Shown here piece by piece: positions 1-5,887 of a stretch of 24,067 bases of DNA. How positions within the stretch are numbered: the first letter of the stretch is position 1; each line of letters opens with the position of its first letter. Position numbers and translations under genes: made by a program. The notes below the pieces were generated by a model. It ran no database searches and was not told the origin of the DNA. It saw only the letters and a program-made list of their open reading frames with translations. The stretch comes from Oscillospiraceae bacterium (GTDB lineage: Bacteria > Bacillota > Clostridia > Oscillospirales > Oscillospiraceae), in NCBI GenBank assembly GCA_031260745.1, contig JAISKY010000087.1:1-24067 (forward strand), written 5' to 3'.

Positions 1-498
1 TAGGTCAACGTAACGCTGACGGTATCTAAGCTCACCGTCTTTCAGCCCGTGGAATTTTTCAGGCAGAGGTCTAAGCGACTTGCTAAGCAGTTTCACGCTC
101 TTACAGTGAACGGAAATCTCGCCGCGCTTGGTTTTGAATACGAAGCCCTCAATGCCGATAATGTCGCCTATGTCCCATTTTTTGAACTCCGCGAACGAGT
201 CCTCGCCGATGTCGTCAATACGCACGTAAAGCTGAATCCGTCCGGTTTCGTCCAACAGGTCGCAGAAAAACGCCTTGCCCATATCGCGCTTACTCATAAC
301 GCGTCCCGCGAGCTTAACATCGCTGTTCTCAAGGCGCTCAAAATCCGATTTTACTCTTGCCGCGCGGCTGGTACGCTCGAATTTGGTTTCCCTAAACGGG
401 TCGCGTCCGTCATTTTGCAGCGCGCTTAATTTATCTCTGCGTATTTGAAGCAGTTCCGACAGCTCCTGAGCGTCGGTTGCTTGTGGTTCGTTGTTCAT
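1..498 (-). CDS. lysS: Lysine--tRNA ligase, class II (5' part, runs off the window)
   Basis: This gene charges tRNA-Lys with lysine in the cytoplasm. Only the first 166 codons are present; the reading frame is still open at base 1. The ATG at 498 follows GAGGTG, which lies in the last codons of greA, with the start 6 bases after the greA stop. The translated part holds the N-terminal OB-fold anticodon-binding domain (from about residue 55, with AGRVMSKRDMGKAFF and then RIQLYVR) and ends in ELRYRQRYVDL, the conserved entry to the class II catalytic core. The catalytic domain motifs lie outside the window. The greA-lysS order is common in Clostridia and supports co-transcription from the promoter before greA. 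Confidence 0.95.
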   Translation of the reverse strand, partial: MNNEPQATDAQELSELLQIRRDKLSALQNDGRDPFRETKFERTSRAARVKSDFERLENSDVKLAGRVMSKRDMGKAFFCDLLDETGRIQLYVRIDDIGEDSFAEFKKWDIGDIIGIEGFVFKTKRGEISVHCKSVKLLSKSLRPLPEKFHGLKDGELRYRQRYVDL

Positions 499-504
499 TG
501 TTGC

Positions 505-972
505 CTACACCTCTAATTTAATTATCTCTAATTCGACCGGACCGTCCGGAGTTTCCGCTTTTACAATATCCCCAGGCTTATGCTCCATAAGCGCCTTGCC
601 GATTGGCGATTCCTCGGACAACTTTAAGTTGCGAGGGTCAGCTTCCCTCGTACCGACGATACGGTAAGTTTTTTCCGCGTTCGTCGAGTGATTCAGCACC
701 GTAACGGACGCGCCGAGCGCGACGTGTTCAACTGCTGAGATTTCCTGAATGATTTCCGCGTTATCAATTAAGTCTTTCAGTTCCGCGATACGCGAATACA
801 ATTTACCCTGTTCGTTTTTCGCCTCGTCGTACTCGCTGTTTTCAGATAAGTCGCCAAAGGAACGCGCCTCTTTGATTTTTTCGGCGACTTCTTTTTCGCC
901 CTCTGTTTGAAGCGTGTAAAGCTCCGCTTGAATTTCCTCGTAACGAACCTTCGTCAATTTGAATTTTGCCAT
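505..972 (-). CDS. greA: Transcription elongation factor GreA
   Basis: GreA binds the secondary channel of RNA polymerase and stimulates cleavage of the nascent RNA in backtracked complexes. The product has 155 residues, the usual length. Residues 1-75 form the coiled-coil finger, including the conserved ARSFGDLSENSEYDEAK stretch with the acidic tip residues (D and E of GDLSENSEY). The C-terminal half is the FKBP-like domain with ESPIGKALMEHKPGD. The start ATG at 972 has GGAGGG just upstream. It is the first gene of a unit with lysS and has its own near-consensus promoter at 1010-1038. Confidence 0.97.
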   Translation of the reverse strand: MAKFKLTKVRYEEIQAELYTLQTEGEKEVAEKIKEARSFGDLSENSEYDEAKNEQGKLYSRIAELKDLIDNAEIIQEISAVEHVALGASVTVLNHSTNAEKTYRIVGTREADPRNLKLSEESPIGKALMEHKPGDIVKAETPDGPVELEIIKLEV

Positions 973-1009
973 TTTAATCTTCCCTCCGCAAAGCGCAATT
1001 ATTTATTGT

Positions 1010-1038
1010 AATATACCTTATTTTAGCGCGGTTGTCAA
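1010..1038 (-). promoter_or_regulatory. Sigma-A promoter of greA-lysS
   Basis: Read on the minus strand, TTGACA (1038-1033) is followed by a 17-bp spacer and TATATT (1015-1010). The predicted start of transcription is about 30 bases upstream of the greA ATG. Confidence 0.8.
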
Positions 1039-1048
1039 TCGTTTTTTA

Positions 1049-1077
1049 TTGACAAATTGTAAATTAAGGCGTATACT
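1049..1077 (+). promoter_or_regulatory. Sigma-A promoter pointing away from greA
   Basis: TTGACA (1049-1054), a 17-bp spacer and TATACT (1072-1077) form a near-perfect promoter. It is back to back with the greA promoter; the two -35 boxes belong to one palindrome, TTGTCAAT-N8-ATTGACAA (1032-1055). The next gene on this strand starts 250 bases further on and has its own promoter, so this one either gives a long leader or drives a small RNA. Confidence 0.65.
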
Positions 1078-1083
1078 AAATAG

Positions 1084-1200
1084 AGAACGATAATTTTCAC
1101 GTCGATTGTCGCGTAGTCCGTCAATAAACACTATAGCCGATTCGACAATATAGTTGCCGGAGCAAAACCCGTAGGGTCGCCCACTTGGGCGACCCTTTCA
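1084..1200 (+). ncRNA. Candidate small structured RNA or leader
   Basis: This stretch begins where the promoter at 1049-1077 should start transcription and ends after a strong hairpin. ATTGTCG at 1105-1111 can pair with CGACAAT at 1143-1149, closing a 31-base loop. A second perfect 11-bp hairpin lies at 1173-1196, and ACCC just before it could compete by pairing with the left arm. No open reading frame here looks real. I do not recognise a known RNA family. The case rests only on promoter plus structure. Confidence 0.3.
1173..1196 (+). terminator. Strong hairpin, possible terminator or attenuator
   Basis: AGGGTCGCCCA (1173-1183) and TGGGCGACCCT (1186-1196) are perfect reverse complements with a two-base loop (in practice about 10 pairs and a 4-base loop). 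Only three T residues follow on the plus strand, so it is a weak intrinsic terminator at best and could instead be a repeat-type palindrome. Confidence 0.4.
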
Positions 1201-1264
1201 CGCGCAATATGCCGCGTTTGAACGCCGCGCAACCAATAGTTGCGGAGTTGAAAGCCCGAATTGC

Positions 1265-1293
1265 TTGACGCAACCGCGGTTTTAGCGTATAAT
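1265..1293 (+). promoter_or_regulatory. Sigma-A promoter of the XRE-type gene
   Basis: TTGACG (1265-1270), 17-bp spacer, TATAAT (1288-1293), with the ATG of the next gene at 1326. The half-site CGCAAC overlaps this promoter at 1269-1274 and occurs again upstream in the palindrome CGCAAC-N5-GTTGCG (1228-1244), which could be an autoregulatory site. Confidence 0.75.
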
Positions 1294-1325
1294 TAAACCA
1301 GTAAGTTAAGAAAGGAAATAATATA

Positions 1326-1805
1326 ATGAATATTGAAGTCGCCAACCGTCTGGTACTGCTTAGAAAACAAGGCGGGTACTCACAAGAGGATTTAGCGGAG
1401 AAACTGGGCGTAAGCCGCCAAGCCATTTCAAAGTGGGAGCGCGCGGAATCCTCACCGGATACCGACAACCTGATACGACTGGCGAAACTGTACGGAGTTT
1501 CGCTGGATAACCTGCTGAGTATGAACGATGAACTTCCCCCTCCGGAACCGACCGCCGAAATCGCGCCGCCCGTCTACATACAAAGCGTATATCCTCCGAC
1601 CGAGAAAAATCCGGAACCTCGGCATAAATCGCTTACGTTGAGAATCCTTGACGGAGTGTTTTCGCTGATAGCGGCGGCGATATACTTATTCATAGGATGT
1701 TTTTGGGGACTATGGCACCCGGGCTGGCTGGTGTTTATGCTGATTCCCGTATACTACGCGATATCAGGCGAAATCAAACACCGCCAATATAGTCGCGACG
1801 ATTAG
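1326..1805 (+). CDS. XRE-family HTH protein with C-terminal membrane segments
   Basis: The product has 159 residues. Residues 5-65 are a Cro/CI-type helix-turn-helix (LVLLRKQGGYSQEDLAEKLG, then VSRQAISKWERAESSPD), typical of DNA-binding repressors. A proline-rich linker follows (about 70-100). Residues 104-150 are hydrophobic and fit two short membrane helices (FSLIAAAIYLFIGCFWG and WLVFMLIPVYYAI), ending in a charged tail. This layout, a DNA-binding head tethered to the membrane, is common among small Bacillota regulators of unknown target. The start has AAAGGA upstream. The gene converges on rnmV with only 6 bases between the stop codons. Target genes cannot be told from the sequence. Confidence 0.85.
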   Translation: MNIEVANRLVLLRKQGGYSQEDLAEKLGVSRQAISKWERAESSPDTDNLIRLAKLYGVSLDNLLSMNDELPPPEPTAEIAPPVYIQSVYPPTEKNPEPRHKSLTLRILDGVFSLIAAAIYLFIGCFWGLWHPGWLVFMLIPVYYAISGEIKHRQYSRDD

Positions 1806-1811
1806 CCGGTT

Positions 1812-2399
1812 CTACAAATCGGATTTCGCTACGCCTAACGCGTTCAGGACGCTTAGCAGAGCGTCCGCGCTAAGGCGCTCCGGAAGGTTAAACCGCCGCG
1901 TTAGCTCGCGGCGTTTGATTGCGCTGTTAGCGCCTCCGGAAAGCCCCAATTCGTAGAAATCGGATTTTGTCAGAGCCGAAACAATACTATCGGAGTTTTC
2001 TCCGGCAATCGTCGCTCCGGCGATTATCAACGCGTTACGCAACGCCGAAACTTGCATACCCTCCACACCGAGTTTGCCCTCGGCGGAGGGTTTCGCTTTG
2101 CGCTTTTCCTTTCCCGCTACATCGGGAATGTACGCGTGCTTGACGATTCCGTTTACCGCGCCTTTAAGGTAGTTCCTAAGCTGAAACCCCGCGCGGTCGC
2201 TGTCGGTAAGAATAATCACTCCGCAAGCGGCGGCAAGCCGCCGAATCAGCGACAGCAATTCCTTATCCTTATATAGTCGGAAACCGCCAAGCTCAACGAT
2301 GTTAGCGTCAACGGCGTTAGATAGCGTCGATTTGTCGTAGCGTCCCTCGACAAGTATCGCCTCTTTTATCCGCGGTTTCTCGGAATAGTCAGGTAACAT
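1812..2399 (-). CDS. rnmV: Ribonuclease M5
   Basis: RNase M5 trims the 5S rRNA precursor in Bacillota. The product has 195 residues. The Toprim domain is clear: AILVEGRYD carries the catalytic Glu (residue 19) and IILTDSDRAG the DxD pair (residues 66 and 68). A C-terminal domain of the DUF4093 kind follows (about 110-195, with ALTKSDFYELGLSGGANS). The ATG at 2399 overlaps the end of ispE by 34 bases and has GAGGAAAA at a good distance inside ispE, which supports this start. It is the last gene of the apgM-DUF1015-ispE-rnmV unit, so its expression is tied to isoprenoid and carbon genes rather than to rRNA genes. Confidence 0.92.
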   Translation of the reverse strand: MLPDYSEKPRIKEAILVEGRYDKSTLSNAVDANIVELGGFRLYKDKELLSLIRRLAAACGVIILTDSDRAGFQLRNYLKGAVNGIVKHAYIPDVAGKEKRKAKPSAEGKLGVEGMQVSALRNALIIAGATIAGENSDSIVSALTKSDFYELGLSGGANSAIKRRELTRRFNLPERLSADALLSVLNALGVAKSDL

Positions 2400-3238
2400 T
2401 CAATGTTTTCCTCGCGTAAATTAAGGTAGGCTGATTTCGCGGTTCGCAAATCGCCGAACAATCCGAAAACGGCGGAGCCGCTTCCGCTCATTGACGAGCC
2501 TAACGCGCCTAAGTCAAGCAATCGCCCCTTAGCGTCGTTGACAAGCCGAGCCTGCGGAGCGGTTAATACGGACTCGAACACGTTGAATACGCGCCTTGCT
2601 ACGCCCTGTAAATCGCCCTCAATAAGAGCTGCGACCAAACCGTCCGTGTCAGGGTGAGCGCGGATTTTTCCGTTGTCTATCGCCGCGAACAAGTCAGAGG
2701 TGATTCCTGAAAACTCCGGTTTGATTATCACGATACCACAGCGCGGAAGCGGCGGCAACAGGCTAAGTTCGCTGCCGATACCCTCGGCTAAAGCGGCTCC
2801 GCCGACTACGCAAAACGGAACGTCCGCGCCCAAAGTCGCGGAAATCTCGCTAAGTTCCTCCAGAGTAAACACTTCGCCGTATCTGCGGTTAAGGAGTTTC
2901 AACACCGCCGCCGCGTCCGCGCTGCTGCCGCCTAAGCCTCCGCATACGGGTATGCGCTTGACGCAACTAATGTTAAACCGTAAAAGTTCCGCGTCATCAG
3001 TGTGATTGGTTAAATTCAAAAATAGTTTCGCGGCTCTGACAGCGTTATTTCTGTCGTCAGACGGTAAATACTCTATATCAGAAAGAAATTTAACGCCTCT
3101 GCCGGAACCTCGCTTGATTGTGACCGAATCGCCGAACGCGACGGACTGCATAACCGTCCTGACGTCGTGATACCCGTCCTCACGCCGCCCGAGTACGTCC
3201 ATACAAAGGTTAATCTTGGCGAATCCGTGTTCAGTCAT
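2366..3238 (-). CDS. ispE: 4-(cytidine 5'-diphospho)-2-C-methyl-D-erythritol kinase
   Basis: IspE phosphorylates CDP-methylerythritol with ATP, the fourth step of the MEP pathway to isoprenoids. With the start at 3238 the protein has 290 residues, the usual length. AKINL near the N-terminus carries the conserved Lys (residue 8), residues 97-109 (PVCGGLGGSSADA) are the GHMP-kinase ATP loop, and GADVPFC holds the catalytic Asp (about 139). The open frame extends 40 codons further upstream, but that part is unlike the family and lies inside the preceding gene. The chosen ATG overlaps the upstream stop codon by 8 bases, which fits translational coupling. Confidence 0.95.
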   Translation of the reverse strand: MTEHGFAKINLCMDVLGRREDGYHDVRTVMQSVAFGDSVTIKRGSGRGVKFLSDIEYLPSDDRNNAVRAAKLFLNLTNHTDDAELLRFNISCVKRIPVCGGLGGSSADAAAVLKLLNRRYGEVFTLEELSEISATLGADVPFCVVGGAALAEGIGSELSLLPPLPRCGIVIIKPEFSGITSDLFAAIDNGKIRAHPDTDGLVAALIEGDLQGVARRVFNVFESVLTAPQARLVNDAKGRLLDLGALGSSMSGSGSAVFGLFGDLRTAKSAYLNLREENIECYLTIPRNRG

Positions 3239-4385
3239 CAGCGATAAGCTTTCTGCACTCCAAGTAGTAGCGTTTATCCCTCGCGCCGCCCATTGAGAAC
3301 GCCTTACGCGGGAACGCGCCGCCTTTACGCACCGTATCGAAGAATCCGTCTTTGTCAATTGCCGGTAAGATAATCGCCAGAGTTTCCGGCTTACGCGCGA
3401 GTTTAGCCGCTACGTCCTCGCCGTGGATATAGTCGATGTGTCCGCGCTCCGGATATTCGTCAAGGAACGCTTGCAGTACGCTTAACGACGGTACGTGAAG
3501 CAATCCGTTATGGTTGCCGTAAGCGTAGACTATTTCGTCGCCGTAGTGGAATTTTTCGCGTAACGCCGCAACGAGTTTTTCCGGGTCACAGTCGAACACA
3601 ATGCGGTTGATTGGCTCGAACTCCAGCGACGGGTCGTGTATGCTGACGACCTCGACGAGTAAAAACCTACAGGGGTGAGTTTCGCGTTCCGCTTCGGACA
3701 GCGTAGGTTTCAGCTTCTCCCAACACGCCTTAGCCGACGCTACGGAGTGGTTACCGTCGCCGACCAACAATAAATCGGAGCGCGGAATCGGGAAGTCGGA
3801 GTTCGCTCTGCGACCCTTGATATGACCGCCGCCCTCCATAAGGTCGAAGTCGTAGAGAACCTCCAACCGCGAAAGTTCCCGCTCGGTAAATGTAAACCGC
3901 GTATCGGTCATCATCAGGATATGCGGCATATCAATGCTAGCCGCTTCGCGCAAGCGGATTCGGAGCGGCAGACGTTCCGGCACTACTTCTTCGGTCGCTC
4001 GTATGGAAGTATCCGGAAGTTGAGCGGGGTCGTAACATTCGAGGTCTATTGCCCCGACAATACCGAACCGCGTTTTGTCGTTGTATAAAGTACGCTCAAC
4101 TATTATATAACTGTCGGAGATAACGCGGAATACTCCGCCGTTCAGGTAATCGTCCATAGCCTCGCGAGTGTCGGAGATAAGATTGCCGATTCTCGGAGAA
4201 CGGTAATAATGCTCCGGGAGCATCATATTATACGCGCTGGGCGAACCCTCGGCGTATTCGCGGACACGCTCCCAGTAATCGGGTTCGGAGGTATGCTGGT
4301 CGCAGGCGATAACAGCCCACTTGCTCATATCTATTTCGGTGGTCGGAAGTAAAATATCGCACGGTCTAAAAAAATCATTATCCAT
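3231..4385 (-). CDS. DUF1015 family protein
   Basis: The product has 384 residues and matches the DUF1015 family throughout: an N-terminal FRPCDILLPTTEID, the signature VIACDQHTSEPDYW (about residues 24-37), and LLVGDGNHSVASAKACWE in the middle. No signal peptide or membrane helix is visible, so it is probably cytoplasmic. The biochemical function of the family is not settled. The conserved Asp, His and GNHS residues suggest an enzyme. AGGAAAA precedes the ATG at 4385, 19 bases after the mutase gene stop, and its own stop overlaps the ispE start, so it sits in the middle of one operon. Confidence 0.88.
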   Translation of the reverse strand: MDNDFFRPCDILLPTTEIDMSKWAVIACDQHTSEPDYWERVREYAEGSPSAYNMMLPEHYYRSPRIGNLISDTREAMDDYLNGGVFRVISDSYIIVERTLYNDKTRFGIVGAIDLECYDPAQLPDTSIRATEEVVPERLPLRIRLREAASIDMPHILMMTDTRFTFTERELSRLEVLYDFDLMEGGGHIKGRRANSDFPIPRSDLLLVGDGNHSVASAKACWEKLKPTLSEAERETHPCRFLLVEVVSIHDPSLEFEPINRIVFDCDPEKLVAALREKFHYGDEIVYAYGNHNGLLHVPSLSVLQAFLDEYPERGHIDYIHGEDVAAKLARKPETLAIILPAIDKDGFFDTVRKGGAFPRKAFSMGGARDKRYYLECRKLIADD

Positions 4386-4404
4386 TAAATTTTCCTGTTT
4401 ATTT

Positions 4405-5643
4405 CTATATTATTTGGAACAGCTTATCCATAAGTACGACGCCGCTTTCCTGTGAAATCCCCGTTGACGCGGCGGTAAGCTCGGTAAATACGCTGATATT
4501 GCCGTTGCGTATCGGCATTCGCGAGTCATAAATCAGATACGGTACGGGGTACGCGTCGTGAGCGCCGCTCTCGCTAAGCGTATAGTGGTCGCTTAGAACG
4601 AGAATCCTGAAATCCTGTCCGGTTAAACCGTCAAGGATAGGTTTTAGCACGCGAGCGTCAATATTCTCAATCGCCTTGATTTTACCGGGAACGTCGCCGT
4701 TATGTGTACACTCGTCGGGCGCTTCAACGTGTATCGCGGCGAAATCTAGCCCGCGGTTAAGCGCGTCAAGCGCGGCGGCGGCTTTACCCTCGTAATTGGT
4801 GTCGAGTTCCCCGGTCGCGCCTGGGACTTTGATTACCTCTAAACCTTGCAGAATACCGATACCCTGACAAAGCGGAACCGCGCTGATTATCGCGCCGGTT
4901 TTACCGTACCGCTCCATAAACGACGGAAGATTAGCCGCCGTACCCTGCGCCCACGGCCAAACGCAGTTGGCGGGCAGTTTGCCCTCCGCGACTCGGCGCT
5001 TGTTAAGCGGGTGCTCCGAGAGTATGCTGATACTAAGCTCCACGAGATTGGAAAGTACCGCCGCGTTCTCGCCGCCCTTTGGAAGAATCTCGCTAAGCGG
5101 TTTGCCGAGATTATCGTGCGGAGCAAACATCTCGATTCGCGAATCCTCAGGACGCGAGATACTCTGCACCGCGATGTGACGATAACTGTCCGTGGGGTAA
5201 ACCGTCACTCCGGCGTTAGCCAGCGCGTCGGCGAAAATGGGGTCGTTAATCAAATCCGTTATCAGCGAACGCGCCGAAGCTCCGTCAATACCTCCGGCGG
5301 AGTGCGATTTCATAACCTTAGTTCCGTCCGGCAAAACCTCAACGCACGCCATATTACATCGGAACGCCATCGCGCCCTCCGGAACCGTTACGCCCTGAGC
5401 GGCAGCTTCGAGCGGAGCGCGTCCGAAATAATACTTCAGCGGGTCACAGCCGAAAATGGTCAATATAGCCGTATCGCTTCCGGCGGGAAGTCCCTCCGGG
5501 CAATTAACCACAGTGCCAAGTTCCGCGTTTTGAGCCAGCGAGTTCATATTCGGTTTATCGGCGGTTTCCATCGGAGTTTTTCCGCCAAGTTGAGAGAGAG
5601 GACGGTCTGCCATTCCGTCGCTGATTAGCAATATATATTTCAT
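4405..5643 (-). CDS. ApgM-type cofactor-independent phosphoglycerate mutase (possible homoserine kinase analogue)
   Basis: The product has 412 residues and belongs to the alkaline phosphatase superfamily group first seen in archaea (COG3635). ILLISDGMAD at the N-terminus gives the first metal-binding Asp (residue 9), PAGSDTAILTIFGCDP carries the nucleophile Ser (56), and VLSDHYTLSESGAH near the C-terminus gives more metal ligands. The family interconverts 3- and 2-phosphoglycerate. Some bacterial members have instead been reported to act as homoserine kinases, and sequence alone does not decide which applies here. GAGGG precedes the ATG at 5643. It is the first gene of the four-gene unit. Confidence 0.85.
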   Translation of the reverse strand: MKYILLISDGMADRPLSQLGGKTPMETADKPNMNSLAQNAELGTVVNCPEGLPAGSDTAILTIFGCDPLKYYFGRAPLEAAAQGVTVPEGAMAFRCNMACVEVLPDGTKVMKSHSAGGIDGASARSLITDLINDPIFADALANAGVTVYPTDSYRHIAVQSISRPEDSRIEMFAPHDNLGKPLSEILPKGGENAAVLSNLVELSISILSEHPLNKRRVAEGKLPANCVWPWAQGTAANLPSFMERYGKTGAIISAVPLCQGIGILQGLEVIKVPGATGELDTNYEGKAAAALDALNRGLDFAAIHVEAPDECTHNGDVPGKIKAIENIDARVLKPILDGLTGQDFRILVLSDHYTLSESGAHDAYPVPYLIYDSRMPIRNGNISVFTELTAASTGISQESGVVLMDKLFQII

Positions 5644-5694
5644 ATCGGAACCCTCGTTTCATATACAATAAATCAAAATTACTATGTTTACTCT

Positions 5695-5722
5695 ATTATA
5701 ATCATTTTTTCGCAATTTGCAA
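5695..5722 (-). promoter_or_regulatory. Likely promoter of the apgM-DUF1015-ispE-rnmV operon
   Basis: On the minus strand, TATAAT (5700-5695) is preceded by TTGCAA (5722-5717) at 16 bp. The -10 box is perfect; the -35 is weaker than at the other promoters in the window. Confidence 0.55.
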
Positions 5723-5741
5723 GAAGAATTTTATATGAACT

Positions 5742-5786
5742 ATTAACCGGCGATTAATTAACCGACTAATAATTTAACGATTTATT
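5742..5786. repeat. Three imperfect 15-bp direct repeats in the divergent promoter region
   Basis: Units begin at 5742, 5757 and 5772 with an exact 15-bp period: ATTAACCGGCGATTA, ATTAACCGACTAATA and ATTTAACGATTTATT. The first two agree at 12 of 15 positions, the last two at 10 of 15. They lie between the outward-facing promoters of the mutase operon and the binding-protein gene, so they could be regulator sites. The region is very AT-rich, which makes chance similarity easier. Confidence 0.4.
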
Positions 5787-5818
5787 AATTTTTTATTAGA
5801 GTTTTATTAATTAAATAC

Positions 5819-5847
5819 TTGACAAGGGTAAAAATGTGTGTTATATT
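5819..5847 (+). promoter_or_regulatory. Sigma-A promoter of the first binding-lipoprotein gene
   Basis: TTGACA (5819-5824), 17-bp spacer, TATATT (5842-5847). An AT-rich tract upstream (5760-5818) could act as an UP element. The leader is about 35 bases and contains AAAAGGAG before the ATG at 5888. Confidence 0.8.
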
Positions 5848-5887
5848 GTTGCTATCGCAAAAATAATTAACCAAAAGGAGATATTCT

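Noticed and set aside
49..429. Plus-strand frame of 126 codons
   Set aside because: It lies antisense to lysS, whose minus-strand translation has clear LysRS motifs.
1173..1196. Possible part of a CRISPR or repeat family
   Set aside because: Only one copy is present in the window; no repeat-spacer array was seen anywhere.
1121..1468. Minus-strand frame of 115 codons
   Set aside because: It overlaps the promoter and helix-turn-helix region of the plus-strand regulator and resembles no family I know; no ribosome site.
4846..5628. Plus-strand frame of 260 codons
   Set aside because: Antisense shadow of the phosphoglycerate mutase-like gene, very rich in Arg and Ser, no promoter or ribosome site.
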